From ATZT02 sp038145175 (lineage in GTDB: Bacteria; Actinomycetota; Actinomycetes; S36-B12; UBA5976): 64,000 nucleotides of DNA. The notes under the pieces are model-generated. The model saw nothing but the letters and a program-made list of their open reading frames with translations, had not been told where the DNA came from and did no database searches. Below are positions 17,495 through 26,891 of this stretch, piece by piece. The DNA is taken from positions 1 to 64,000 of the forward strand of contig JAYQPE010000003.1 in NCBI GenBank assembly GCA_038145175.1. The letters are read 5' to 3'. Position 1 is the first letter of the stretch, and every line of letters begins with the position of its first letter. Position numbers and translations under genes: made by a program.

Positions 17495-18697
17495 TTATTT
17501 GGTTTCCTTTAAAGGAAAATCGTGTCCCATCTTTTCTTTCTTAGTATTTAAATATTTAACATTTTCAGGTTTTGATTCCACAATTAATGCTACCTTTTCT
17601 ACAATTCTTAAACCGTAGCCTTCAAGTCCTGCGCGTTTAGAAGGATTGTTGGTAAGTAATTTCATACTTTTAATGCCTAAGTCTGACAATATTTGAGCAC
17701 CAGTGCCGTAATCCCTTGCATCTGCAGGAAGACCTAATTCGATATTTGCTTCAACAGTGTCTAGTCCTTTATCTTGCAAGTCATACGCGGCAATTTTATT
17801 CAAAAGTCCGATACTTCTTCCTTCATGTCCTCTGATGTAAAGAAGCACACCTCTGTTTTCCTCGTCAATTTTTTTTAGCGCAGCATGTAACTGCTCACCA
17901 CAATCACATCTTAGAGATCCTAAAACATCCCCTGTTAAACATTCAGAGTGAACTCTAACAAGTACGTTTTCTCCATCTCCTATTTCGCCTTTTACTAATG
18001 CAATGTGTGAAAAACCATCGATTAAAGATTTATACGCATAAGCTTTAAATTCACCATATGCGGTTGGAAGCTTGCTCGATGAATGTAATTCGACTTGTCT
18101 TTCGTTTCTTCTTCTATATTCAATAATTTCCGATAACGATATTGGATTAATTCTATAATCATTTGTAAATTTTCTATAAGCATCTTTATTTGCCTCATTA
18201 ATTTCAAGTTGACAGATAACTGCTGCCGGATATTTATTGGAGAGTTTCCTTAAATCGATAGCTGCTTCGGTATGACCAGTTCTTCGAAGAACTCCCCCAA
18301 TAGTTGCACAGGAGAGTTGAATTAACCCAGGAGATTGAAAATCATTATTGGTGGAATTTCTATCTAAGAGCAAAGATATAGTTTTTTTATATTTATTTAT
18401 AACGTTGGTATCAGTCGAAAATTCTTTAGCAACAACGGCTGGTAATTTTTGATTAAATCGATATATATAGCCTTCTGAGGTATTGGATTTAAAACCTAGT
18501 CGTTCTAAATCTTGATTTTCAAAACAAAATACAATTTCAGTTTTACTAATAGTGTTTAAAGATTCCAGTAATTCTTCGTTTAAATTATCAACCTCTACTA
18601 CAATACTTACAAGACCTGATTCCTTATAGTCGTCAACGATAGCGATATATTGTTTATTCTTTATATTTTCGACTACTTTAAGAATATTATCTGTCAA
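17495..18697 (-). CDS. ribBA: RibBA: GTP cyclohydrolase II with degenerate DHBP-synthase domain
   Basis: The two-domain architecture of RibBA, 400 residues. The C-terminal GTP cyclohydrolase II half (about 205-395) is complete: zinc cysteines C253, C264 and C266 in HSECLTGD...RCDCG, RGHEGRSIGL, DARDYGTGAQIL and LLTNNPSKRAGL. The N-terminal DHBP-synthase half (1-200) is badly eroded. The metal loop DDEDRENEGD of the family is here DDYKESGLVS (from residue 22), the ISAxDRxxT segment is NVINKYKKT, and the catalytic Glu of the VICE motif is Gln (Q163 in AAVICQ). Only GHTEA (H142) remains intact. It probably supplies only the pyrimidine branch. Starts with TTG overlapping the ribE stop (TTGA). Confidence 0.9.
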   Translation of the reverse strand: MTDNILKVVENIKNKQYIAIVDDYKESGLVSIVVEVDNLNEELLESLNTISKTEIVFCFENQDLERLGFKSNTSEGYIYRFNQKLPAVVAKEFSTDTNVINKYKKTISLLLDRNSTNNDFQSPGLIQLSCATIGGVLRRTGHTEAAIDLRKLSNKYPAAVICQLEINEANKDAYRKFTNDYRINPISLSEIIEYRRRNERQVELHSSSKLPTAYGEFKAYAYKSLIDGFSHIALVKGEIGDGENVLVRVHSECLTGDVLGSLRCDCGEQLHAALKKIDEENRGVLLYIRGHEGRSIGLLNKIAAYDLQDKGLDTVEANIELGLPADARDYGTGAQILSDLGIKSMKLLTNNPSKRAGLEGYGLRIVEKVALIVESKPENVKYLNTKKEKMGHDFPLKETK

Positions 18698-19290
18698 TTT
18701 ACACCACTTGTTTTATTTAAGACATATTTTCCAATCAAATCAAATTCAATATTTACATAATCATCAATTTTCAATTGCTTTAGATTAGTCTCTTTGAGTG
18801 TCAGAGGAATTAGATTTACCATGAAAGAATTACTTTTTATATCACTTATAGTTAAAGACACACCGTTTATAGCAATAGAACCTTTTGCTATCAAATATTT
18901 TTTGAAACTGTCATCTATTTGAAATTCAATTATTTTCCAATTACTGCTGTCTTCAATTTTAACAACTTTTGATGTCGAATCAACATGGCCTGTAACTAAA
19001 TGCCCACCCATAAGAGTATTTAAAGTTGCAGCTCTTTCTAAATTAACTAGAGAATTTTCTTTTAGATATTTTAAATTTGTTTTATCAAGAGTTTCTTTTA
19101 CTGCAGTGAAACTAAGTTGATTATTACTGTTATCTTCGATAGTTAAACAAACTCCATTAATATTGATGCTTTCACCAATTGAAAAATCTGAACCTAGATC
19201 TGAACAATCAATCGATAATTTCATTGAATCGTCTTGAAGTCTATTGATTAAAATAACTCGACCTATGGCTTGGACTATGCCAGTAAACAT
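18694..19290 (-). CDS. ribE: Riboflavin synthase, alpha chain
   Basis: Dismutates two lumazines into riboflavin and the pyrimidine precursor. Two tandem lumazine-binding barrels are visible: MFTGIVQAIGRV...GVCLTI in the first half and GHVDSTSKV...INGVSLTI in the second. 198 residues, standard. It follows ribD by 10 bp and overlaps ribBA by 4 bp. No FMN riboswitch precedes the cluster. Confidence 0.95.
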   Translation of the reverse strand: MFTGIVQAIGRVILINRLQDDSMKLSIDCSDLGSDFSIGESININGVCLTIEDNSNNQLSFTAVKETLDKTNLKYLKENSLVNLERAATLNTLMGGHLVTGHVDSTSKVVKIEDSSNWKIIEFQIDDSFKKYLIAKGSIAINGVSLTISDIKSNSFMVNLIPLTLKETNLKQLKIDDYVNIEFDLIGKYVLNKTSGVN

Positions 19291-19300
19291 TTTTATCCTA

Positions 19301-20305
19301 CTAATTAATCAATAAATGGAGTCGTAAATCTCTTCCGACAACTCCTACATTAGCGATGCGCCAATTTTGGTCTGTTAACCCAGGGATATTTTCTTTCAAG
19401 AAATCATTACCTTGTCCCAAAATTATTGGAGCCATGTAAATAATTAATTCATCAACTAATTTATTTTCAAGATATTTAGTGAGCAATCCAGGTCCTGACT
19501 CTAATAGAGCAGTTTTAACATCGTTTTTCCAAAGTTCATCTAAAACCAATCTTGGATTTAATCTGGGTAAAAAATATGTTTCTGCATCATTCTTAAAAAT
19601 ATTAAAAGATTTTGGGATTTTGGTATCCCCCACTACATATCTAATAGGTTGAAACTCTTTCTTTAATTTCTTTGGAAATCTGACCGTAAGTTTTGAATTA
19701 TCAGCTAATACTGATTTTGTCCCTGTGATTATTGCATCATTACCGTTTCTAATCTCATGAACTTCACACTCAGATTCTTTTCCTGTTAATCTTAAATTTT
19801 GCTTTTTCCCATCGTTAATTTTTCCATCAATTGATATCGCAATTTTTGCTGTCAAATAGGGTCTTTCTAATTCGTAAGATTTAAGCCAACGGTAATTAAT
19901 TTTTGAATACTTATTACTTGCATTTAATTGGATCACTTCAATACCATTCTGCTTCAAAAAAGATATGTTATTTGAAGTTATTGGATTAGGATCTTTTCTT
20001 GAAAAAACTACTCTTTTTATTCCTGATTCGACTATCAAACTACAACAAGATGGTGTTTTTCCAACATGATTACAAGGTTCAAGCGTCACAAAGAGTGTGG
20101 AATTTTTTGTCCTTAAACCTGATTTCTCGATCGCAACCTGTTCTGCATGTCTAGTTCCATAACCTTCATGAAAACCTTTTGCAACTGGTAAACCTGAAGA
20201 ATCAACAATTACACATCCAACTCTGGGATTTCTTTTAACACTTTTAGGAATCAATGCTAAATCATGTGCTACCGATAACCAATAATTGTCAGATTGAAAT
20301 GCCAT
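19301..20305 (-). CDS. ribD: Bifunctional riboflavin deaminase/reductase RibD
   Basis: Second and third steps of riboflavin synthesis. N-terminal cytidine-deaminase-like domain (1-145) with zinc ligands in HAEQVAIEKSG and EPCNHVGKTPSCC. C-terminal reductase domain (about 150-334) with RPYLTAKIAISIDGKI, DAIITGTKSVLADN and the GPGLLTKYLENKLVDEL region. 334 residues, slightly short of the usual 350-370 but with both domains intact. One base separates it from rpe. Confidence 0.94.
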   Translation of the reverse strand: MAFQSDNYWLSVAHDLALIPKSVKRNPRVGCVIVDSSGLPVAKGFHEGYGTRHAEQVAIEKSGLRTKNSTLFVTLEPCNHVGKTPSCCSLIVESGIKRVVFSRKDPNPITSNNISFLKQNGIEVIQLNASNKYSKINYRWLKSYELERPYLTAKIAISIDGKINDGKKQNLRLTGKESECEVHEIRNGNDAIITGTKSVLADNSKLTVRFPKKLKKEFQPIRYVVGDTKIPKSFNIFKNDAETYFLPRLNPRLVLDELWKNDVKTALLESGPGLLTKYLENKLVDELIIYMAPIILGQGNDFLKENIPGLTDQNWRIANVGVVGRDLRLHLLIN

Positions 20306-20306
20306 T

Positions 20307-20972
20307 TTATTTACTGGCTGTTATTGCTAAATTGCGTAATTCCATCATTGCCTTTTCTGGATCCGTTGTTGCAAAAGCAGCTGATCCCACTACTAAAAAA
20401 TCCGCTCCCGCTTTAGTGGCTTTTTCAATTGTTTCAAAACCAACACCACCATCAACTTGAATCCAAACATCTAATTTATTTTTTGAGATTTCCTTGCGTG
20501 CTTGCTCAACTTTTTGGAGCATGTCATCCATAAATTTTTGTCCACCAAAACCAGGTTCAACTGTCATAACTAGTAAGACATCTATTTGAGGTAGTAATTC
20601 CTTAACTTGTTCAAAAGAGGTTTTAGGTTTTATGGCGACACCTACCATTTTATTCAAATTGTGAATATCTTTAATTATTTTCATAGGATCATTTGCCGCT
20701 TCAAGATGAAAAGTGATTGAGTCAGCTCCTGCATCTGCAAAATCACAAGCCCACCGATCTGGATGCTCGATCATTAAATGTGCATCAAGAGGCTTAATTC
20801 TTTTTTTCGATAATGATTCCAATAGACTTTTTCCAAAACTTAGATTTGGTACGAAATGATTGTCCATCACATCAAAGTGAATCCAATCAATGGATTCTTT
20901 TACATCTAAGATTTCTTTTTCAAGGTTAATAGGATCGGCGTTTAGAATGCTTGCCGCAATTTTTATATCCAT
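20307..20972 (-). CDS. rpe: Ribulose-phosphate 3-epimerase
   Basis: Interconverts ribulose 5-phosphate and xylulose 5-phosphate in the pentose phosphate pathway; ribulose 5-phosphate is also the substrate for the DHBP branch of riboflavin synthesis. TIM-barrel motifs IAASILNAD, HFDVMDNHFVPNLSFG, DAHLMIEHP, LVMTVEPGFGGQKF and QVDGGV are all present. 221 residues. It heads the rpe-ribD-ribE-ribBA-ribH group, with a -10-like TAACCT six bases before the ATG. Confidence 0.96.
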   Translation of the reverse strand: MDIKIAASILNADPINLEKEILDVKESIDWIHFDVMDNHFVPNLSFGKSLLESLSKKRIKPLDAHLMIEHPDRWACDFADAGADSITFHLEAANDPMKIIKDIHNLNKMVGVAIKPKTSFEQVKELLPQIDVLLVMTVEPGFGGQKFMDDMLQKVEQARKEISKNKLDVWIQVDGGVGFETIEKATKAGADFLVVGSAAFATTDPEKAMMELRNLAITASK

Positions 20973-20978
20973 AGGTAT

Positions 20979-20984
20979 AGGTTA
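20979..20984 (-). promoter_or_regulatory. possible leaderless -10 box of rpe
   Basis: Minus strand TAACCT ends exactly six bases before the rpe ATG, matching the TANNNT-N6-ATG arrangement at argC and dnaE. No good -35 at 16-18 bp is visible, and there is no Shine-Dalgarno sequence. The 52-bp spacer from fmt is otherwise featureless. Confidence 0.4.
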
Positions 20985-21024
20985 CTGGTTAGAGAATGCA
21001 TCCAATTGCAAGCAATCGGTAATA

Positions 21025-21939
21025 TTATTCAAATTTTAGATTTTCTTTCGACTGAACACCATTTAACCAAGCAAGCGCTAGCATTCTTTTCCTTCCTTGT
21101 GGAATAACTTCGTCCAATACTAGTGAAACTGAATTTGTTCCTACATGAACTGACTTTGATCTTATTTGAATGTGACCTGGTGGTAATTTTTCTGAATCTG
21201 AATTTAAATAATTTAATATTTTTATCTTATTTCCCGCAAAATGAGTCCAAGCACTTAAATTATCATTTCCTGTTCTAATTATTGATTTAATTTTCTCCAG
21301 ACTTTGATTCCAATCGATTCTTAAGTCTTTGTCTGTCAATTTTGGAGCATACGAGATTTTTCCTGTTTGAACCTTTTTTTGAACTCTTTCATTTTCGATA
21401 TCATCAAGAAACACATCTAAATTTTCTGAAGCAAGATTGTTTAATTCAGTGATAAGTTCATCATGGGTGTGATTATTTAATTCTATTTTTTTCTGTAGCA
21501 ATATTGGGCCAGTATCTAAACCTTTATCGATTTGAAACCAAGTTATACCTGTTTCTGCCTGATTGTTCAAAATCGACCATTGAACAGGTGCTGCTCCTCG
21601 AAGATCTGGTAGAAGTGAGTAGTGCAAATTTATCCAACCGTATTTTGGTTTATCCAATAGTTGACTTGGAATTAATTGGCCAAATGCCACTACTACTGCA
21701 ATATCGAATTCCAAATTTTTTAAAGTTTTATCAAATAGTTTTTCAATGCTTTCAGTCTCAAAGAATCTTATATTGTTATCTATGCAATAACTAGCTATAT
21801 CTGTTTTACTTAATTGTTTGTCTCGTCCTTTTGGCTTTGCTGATTGTGTTACTACCCCTATTAATTCATGTTTTGAATCCTTAATTCTTGCAAGAATAGG
21901 AATTGCTGACTTAGGAGAACCGCAAAATAGAATCTTCAT
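21025..21939 (-). CDS. fmt: Methionyl-tRNA formyltransferase
   Basis: Formylates initiator Met-tRNA using 10-formyltetrahydrofolate. N-terminal formyltransferase domain with ILFCGSPKSAIPIL, the catalytic NLHYSLLPDLRGAAPVQW (Asn-His) and GITWFQIDKGLDTGPIL (Asp). The C-terminal OB-type domain begins around residue 205. 304 residues. It directly abuts def, the gene for the enzyme that removes the formyl group. Confidence 0.96.
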   Translation of the reverse strand: MKILFCGSPKSAIPILARIKDSKHELIGVVTQSAKPKGRDKQLSKTDIASYCIDNNIRFFETESIEKLFDKTLKNLEFDIAVVVAFGQLIPSQLLDKPKYGWINLHYSLLPDLRGAAPVQWSILNNQAETGITWFQIDKGLDTGPILLQKKIELNNHTHDELITELNNLASENLDVFLDDIENERVQKKVQTGKISYAPKLTDKDLRIDWNQSLEKIKSIIRTGNDNLSAWTHFAGNKIKILNYLNSDSEKLPPGHIQIRSKSVHVGTNSVSLVLDEVIPQGRKRMLALAWLNGVQSKENLKFE

Positions 21940-22488
21940 TTAGATAGATAATCCAAAAGTGTCGTGAGGGCTTACTTTCACAGTGAGTTTTTCTCCCCCA
22001 AACCATTCTGATTCTCTAATAGCTTTCATTGCCAGTTTTCGAGTTTCATTATCCAATCTGTCCACGAAAATAATTCCATCTAAATGATCTGTTTCATGCT
22101 GAATACATCTTGCTAAAAGTTCTGAACCCTCTATAACAACATCTTCGCCAAACATGTTTTTACCAGTAGCAATAACTCCAAATGATCTTTCGGTATTAAA
22201 AGCAAGACCTGGAACTGATAAACAACCCTCATCACCGATTTGATTTTGCTCAGATAATTTCAGCACTGGATTTATTAGATGTCCTGGTTTATCTTCCTCG
22301 ACACAATAGGTAAAAACTCTTAAGGAAACTCCAATTTGTGGTGCAGCTAAACCAACACCTGGTGCTTCAAGCATAGTCTCTGTTAAATCTTTTACAAGAT
22401 TTCGTATTTCTTTGTCAAAATCTTTAACCTCATCAGCTTTTCTGGTAAGTATTGGATCACCAAAAACTTTAATAGATTTAATTGACAT
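21940..22488 (-). CDS. def: Peptide deformylase
   Basis: Fe(II)/Zn metalloenzyme that removes the formyl group from nascent proteins. The three family motifs are GVGLAAPQIG, EGCLSVPG (metal Cys) and QHETDHLDG (HExxH-type, two metal His). 182 residues. A TACAAT seven bases before the ATG could be a leaderless -10, but the region is AT-rich and support is weak. Confidence 0.96.
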   Translation of the reverse strand: MSIKSIKVFGDPILTRKADEVKDFDKEIRNLVKDLTETMLEAPGVGLAAPQIGVSLRVFTYCVEEDKPGHLINPVLKLSEQNQIGDEGCLSVPGLAFNTERSFGVIATGKNMFGEDVVIEGSELLARCIQHETDHLDGIIFVDRLDNETRKLAMKAIRESEWFGGEKLTVKVSPHDTFGLSI

Positions 22489-22512
22489 ATTTAATATTGT
22501 ATTACTTTCGAT

Positions 22513-24372
22513 CTAATCTATATCGTAAGGATTATATTTAACTCTCACAGGATTTCTTTTTTTCAGACTAAATCGATTAATTAATGCTTTTAATTCAATT
22601 GGGAACCTATTTTTATTATTTGTCATAAACACGATTCTTGCCTCATTATTTGGCTCATCGATGTTTGGTCCAAGTGTTACAAGTTCTTCGATATCATTTA
22701 ATTCTAAATTTATTTCATTGATTTCCTCTAATAACCCAGTGACTACATATGTATCATAAATTGGATACATCTTGATTTCTTCTCTAATTTTGAATTCTTG
22801 TTCTAAATACCAGTTACTTGACTTCTTAATAAATGATTGAATAACCCGATTGTCTGTATCCAAGTTGATGAAGACTTTTCCTAATTCAGATTTTTTGCTG
22901 ACTAAACTTATGGCATTAATCCATTTTCTGTAAGTATCTTCATTGCTCGATAATCCAGCTTTTGCCAGATATAAATAGGCATCGATAACTATGAGAGCTG
23001 AATATGGCACTTGTGAAATAGGTTCTGCACCCGGAGTTGCTACTACGATGCACTTTTCGTTTTTAATTTTTCTTAAAATATTCTTCCCACCTGAAGTAAC
23101 TATTTTTACACCTGGGAAGGATTTTCCAATTTCTTCAACTATTTTTTTCTGTCCAGAGACTGTGGTTATATTTTTTGTTGATTTGCAATATTGACATTGC
23201 CAAAATGTCACCGATTTTGCACACCACTTACATTGCAGGATTTGGTTCTTATCACTTTTAAATAATGGTCCAGAGCACTTATTACAACGCAAACTCTCTC
23301 TGCATTCTAAGCACTGCAAATTACTTGCATATCCAAGTCTTGGAACTTGAATTAAAACATTTGAGCGAGTTAATCCATCTTGAATGATTTTCCAGGCAAG
23401 ACTAGGAATCATTTTTGTTTTCTCTAGAGGATCTTCTGATATGTTCCAATTAATTTCAGGCCAAAAATCTTCTTTAGAATCAATAGTTAATTCATGAACC
23501 AAATAATTCTTTATTTCCATATATGTCTTTATACTTTTGCCAAATCCTGCTAGAAGTAAGTAAGAATCATTAACTTGACTTCGATTGATACTAACTTGCC
23601 TGACGTTCCAATACGGTGATTGCTGAGAATAATAATTTTCTTCGCAGTCATCCCAGACTATGATGAGTCCTAAATTCGTTACTGGGGCAAATACGGCATT
23701 TCTTGTTCCAACAACTACATCAATTTCATTTGTTAATATCTCTAAGATTGACTCATATCTATAACCTGGTTCTTGTTCAGCGCAAAGGATTCTTGAATTT
23801 ATCCGCGTTTCATCTAAATATTGTTTAAAGTTTAAAACTTGATTAAAGTTTGGAAAAATAACTATGGTTTGTTTTAAATTCGTTTTAACTTCATTGATCA
23901 AATTAAGAAAATACTGGTAATAATCATAAGTTGGTGGAAATTCAATGCTATTCTTTCTATTTTTGAAACTTTTCAATTCAAAATTCGCAGTTAAGTGTTT
24001 ACTACTTTTTAGGTTCCTAAATTTTTTTTCAATCTTTGCCTGCCTAGGTGGAATGCTAAAGCGTAAACAGTCGTTTAATGTTCCCATGAATTGATCAGAT
24101 GTGATTCGACAAATTTCCACAATATCTGGTTTGAGGACTGGAAATTCTGAGATTACTTTCTCAATTTTTGAAAGTTTCTTGTTTTCAAGTTGAGACTTTG
24201 ATCTTTCTACAACCCAGCCTTCTAGATGTCTGCCTGCAAACTTTACTTTGACTTTTACACCTGGTTGACAAAGTTCGTTTAACTCTTCTGGAATCAGGTA
24301 ATCAAAAGGGTAATCCAAATGAGGAAGTGATAAATCTAAAACAACTTTTGCTACTGGTAAGTGTTGCGTCAA
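22513..24372 (-). CDS. priA: PriA-like primosomal protein N', helicase motifs lost
   Basis: Replication restart protein homologue of 619 residues. The N-terminal 3'-DNA-end binding domain (LPHLDYPFDYLIPEEL, GVKVKVKFAGRHLEGWVV) and the zinc-binding Cys cluster (LQCLECRESLRCNKC, LQCKWC, WQCQYC; about residues 365-410) are present. The Walker A GSGKTE motif is absent, and the DEEH box after GTRNAVFAPVTNLGLI reads WDDCEENY. Loss of helicase motifs is known for actinobacterial PriA, so the protein probably acts as a DNA-structure-binding factor. The start is a TTG at 24372 with little ribosome-binding signal. Confidence 0.9.
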   Translation of the reverse strand: MTQHLPVAKVVLDLSLPHLDYPFDYLIPEELNELCQPGVKVKVKFAGRHLEGWVVERSKSQLENKKLSKIEKVISEFPVLKPDIVEICRITSDQFMGTLNDCLRFSIPPRQAKIEKKFRNLKSSKHLTANFELKSFKNRKNSIEFPPTYDYYQYFLNLINEVKTNLKQTIVIFPNFNQVLNFKQYLDETRINSRILCAEQEPGYRYESILEILTNEIDVVVGTRNAVFAPVTNLGLIIVWDDCEENYYSQQSPYWNVRQVSINRSQVNDSYLLLAGFGKSIKTYMEIKNYLVHELTIDSKEDFWPEINWNISEDPLEKTKMIPSLAWKIIQDGLTRSNVLIQVPRLGYASNLQCLECRESLRCNKCSGPLFKSDKNQILQCKWCAKSVTFWQCQYCKSTKNITTVSGQKKIVEEIGKSFPGVKIVTSGGKNILRKIKNEKCIVVATPGAEPISQVPYSALIVIDAYLYLAKAGLSSNEDTYRKWINAISLVSKKSELGKVFINLDTDNRVIQSFIKKSSNWYLEQEFKIREEIKMYPIYDTYVVTGLLEEINEINLELNDIEELVTLGPNIDEPNNEARIVFMTNNKNRFPIELKALINRFSLKKRNPVRVKYNPYDID

Positions 24373-24393
24373 TTCGCTAACACCTACTTACAT

Positions 24394-25593
24394 TTACTTT
24401 GATATCGCAGATTTTAGGGCTTCTGCTCTATCTGTTTTTTCCCAAGTAAAATCTTGATCTTCTCTTCCAAAGTGACCATAGGCAGCAGTTTTTCTATAAA
24501 TTGGTCTCTTTAGATTCAAATCTCTAATGATTGCTGCAGGTCTTAAGTCAAAAACTTTCAAAATAGCCTCTTGAATTTTTTCATCACTTACGATTCCTGT
24601 TCCAAAAGTTTCAACAAATACACCGACTGGTTGTGCTTTCCCGATTGCATAAGCAACTTGCACTTCACACCTTTGCGCTAAACCAGCAGCAATAACATTT
24701 TTTGCTACCCAACGCATTGCATAAGCTGCAGATCTATCAACTTTGGAAGGATCTTTCCCAGAAAATGCTCCACCGCCATGTCGACTCATTCCACCATAAG
24801 TGTCAACAATGATTTTTCTTCCTGTTAACCCAGCATCACCCATTGGTCCACCTATTTCAAAACGTCCCGTTGGATTTACTAATAATCGATAATTGCTGGT
24901 ATCTAGTGACACATCTAGTGACTCCAAAACTTTTTTTACCACATGTTTTTCTATGTCTGGTTTTAATTGTTTCTCTAAATCAACTTCTGCAGCATGTTGC
25001 GAAGATATAACAATTGTGTCTAGTCGAACCGGTTTATTGTTTTCGTCATATTCAATAGTTACTTGTGTTTTTCCATCTGGTCTTAAATAAGCTAGCGTTC
25101 CATTTTTTCTGACTTCGGTCAGTTTCTCAGCTAATCTGTGTGCTAAAAAAATTGGCAGTGGCATTAAGGATTTCGTGTCGTTGCAGGCATAGCCAAACAT
25201 AAGACCTTGATCTCCTGCGCCTTGTTTGTCTAAAGGATCTTGTGATCCGGTTCTTTCCTCTAATGCATCATTTACACCTTGAGCAATATCTGGGGATTGT
25301 TTACCAATTGAAACAGAAACTCCACACGAGTTTCCATCGAATCCTTTAACTGAAGAGTCATAACCTATTTGTGTTACTACTTGTCTGATAATTTCGGGAA
25401 CATCTGTGTATCCACTAGTAGTTACTTCACCAGCAACATGAACTTGACCAGTAGTAATTAAAGTTTCAACAGCAACTCTGCTATGTGGATCTTGTCGTAA
25501 CATGTCATCTAAAATTGAATCACTTATTTGATCAGCAATTTTGTCTGGATGACCTTCAGTAACCGATTCAGAAGTAAACAAACGTCCAGCCAT
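24394..25593 (-). CDS. metK: S-adenosylmethionine synthetase
   Basis: Makes SAM from methionine and ATP. Motifs GHPDKIADQISD (residues 15-26), GAGDQGLMFGYA and GGGAFSGKDPSKVDRSAAY are intact. 399 residues. AGAGAGG stands eight bases before the ATG. The 33-bp spacer to coaBC is too short for a SAM riboswitch. Confidence 0.97.
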   Translation of the reverse strand: MAGRLFTSESVTEGHPDKIADQISDSILDDMLRQDPHSRVAVETLITTGQVHVAGEVTTSGYTDVPEIIRQVVTQIGYDSSVKGFDGNSCGVSVSIGKQSPDIAQGVNDALEERTGSQDPLDKQGAGDQGLMFGYACNDTKSLMPLPIFLAHRLAEKLTEVRKNGTLAYLRPDGKTQVTIEYDENNKPVRLDTIVISSQHAAEVDLEKQLKPDIEKHVVKKVLESLDVSLDTSNYRLLVNPTGRFEIGGPMGDAGLTGRKIIVDTYGGMSRHGGGAFSGKDPSKVDRSAAYAMRWVAKNVIAAGLAQRCEVQVAYAIGKAQPVGVFVETFGTGIVSDEKIQEAILKVFDLRPAAIIRDLNLKRPIYRKTAAYGHFGREDQDFTWEKTDRAEALKSAISK

Positions 25594-25626
25594 TAAAAGA
25601 ACCTCTCTATTTTAATATTCCTGTGG

Positions 25627-26880
25627 TCACACAAGGTCGGGCTCGACCGGACTTTTCTTAATACTACCAACTTTAACTAGAAGGGCTGACAAATAATCTA
25701 AAGCCTCATTTGCAAGGTCTAATTTATTCTTTAATTCCAACTTTTTAGTCTTTTCACGAGTAACCATTAAGAATTCGTTATTTGTAGATTCCATGGCCTG
25801 ATCTTTAATAACCTTGTTTGCAAAAATTACATCACAACCTTTTTGATTAAGCTTTAAAATGGCAGATTTTTCAAGTAGTTCATCATCTTCGATAGTTTCA
25901 GCAGCAAATCCCACAACTAGTTGCTTATTGGTTTTATTTTTGGAAATTTCCTGCAGGATATCAGGATTTTTTACTAGTTCTAATGTAATTTCATCACTTA
26001 TTTTTTTAATTTTTTGTTCTGATTTATTTTTAACTTTATAGTCTGATACTGCAGCATTCATTATGACAAGATCATAATCTTTTACTCTGATTATCATTTC
26101 ATCTCTTAATTGTGAAACATCTTCAACAGCCACAAAATCACAACCAGCGGGTAAGTCAGTTTTGAGATTTGCTCCCACTACACACACCTTTGCTCCGCGA
26201 GAAATTGCAGCTTTTGCAAAAGCTAAACCTTGAATCCCACTTGATCTATTTCCGATGAAACGAATTGGATCAATTGCTTCCCTGGTACCACCTGCAGAAA
26301 TTAGTACCTTAACATTTTTTAAATCTTGAACTGGGTTTATTTCATTTCTTTTTAGAACATTGTTAACTATTTCTACAAGTTTGATTGGATCTGGAAGTCT
26401 GCCAGCTCCTGAATCTTCACTTGTTAACGCCCCTTTTTCTGGATTAATTATCAAAAACTCTCTTAGTTTTAATTTTTGAATATTTTCTTGAGTAGCAAGA
26501 TTTTCCCACATTTCTGTGTGCATGGCAGGTGCTAAAACTTTTGGACATTTTGCTGTGAGCAAAGTTGCTAATAGCGCGTTATCAGCAAAGCCATTAGCAA
26601 GATGGGCTAAAAAATCAGCGGTTGCTGGTGCAACTAAAACTATTTTTGCCTTCTTAGCAATTTTTACATGTTCAACTTCATGAGGTTTATTCCAAATATC
26701 GCTAACGACTTCCCTGCCACTTAATGCAGCAAGTGTTGCTTCTCCAATAAAATTTAAAGCACTTTTTGTTGCAATCACCTGCACGTCAAAATTTTGATCG
26801 CGAAGTCTTCTAATTATTTCGGCGGACTTATAAGCAGCGATACCACCAGTAACACCTAAAACCACTAAAGGCTTAGTCAT
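25627..26880 (-). CDS. coaBC: Bifunctional CoaBC (phosphopantothenoylcysteine synthetase/decarboxylase)
   Basis: Two successive steps of coenzyme A synthesis. The N-terminal flavin-dependent decarboxylase CoaC (1-185) has VTGGIAAYKSAEIIRRL, VEHVKIAKKA (active His), APATADFLAHLANGFADN and the PAMHTEMW loop. The C-terminal CTP-dependent synthetase CoaB (about 190-400) has ISAGGTREAIDPIRFIGNRS, NAAVSDYKVK and VGFAAET. 417 residues. Eleven bases downstream of rpoZ. Confidence 0.95.
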   Translation of the reverse strand: MTKPLVVLGVTGGIAAYKSAEIIRRLRDQNFDVQVIATKSALNFIGEATLAALSGREVVSDIWNKPHEVEHVKIAKKAKIVLVAPATADFLAHLANGFADNALLATLLTAKCPKVLAPAMHTEMWENLATQENIQKLKLREFLIINPEKGALTSEDSGAGRLPDPIKLVEIVNNVLKRNEINPVQDLKNVKVLISAGGTREAIDPIRFIGNRSSGIQGLAFAKAAISRGAKVCVVGANLKTDLPAGCDFVAVEDVSQLRDEMIIRVKDYDLVIMNAAVSDYKVKNKSEQKIKKISDEITLELVKNPDILQEISKNKTNKQLVVGFAAETIEDDELLEKSAILKLNQKGCDVIFANKVIKDQAMESTNNEFLMVTREKTKKLELKNKLDLANEALDYLSALLVKVGSIKKSPVEPDLV

Positions 26881-26891
26881 AAAATTACTTC

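Noticed and set aside
24361..25626. SAM riboswitch near metK
   Set aside because: The spacers before metK and priA are 33 and 21 bp, too short, and show no matching motif.
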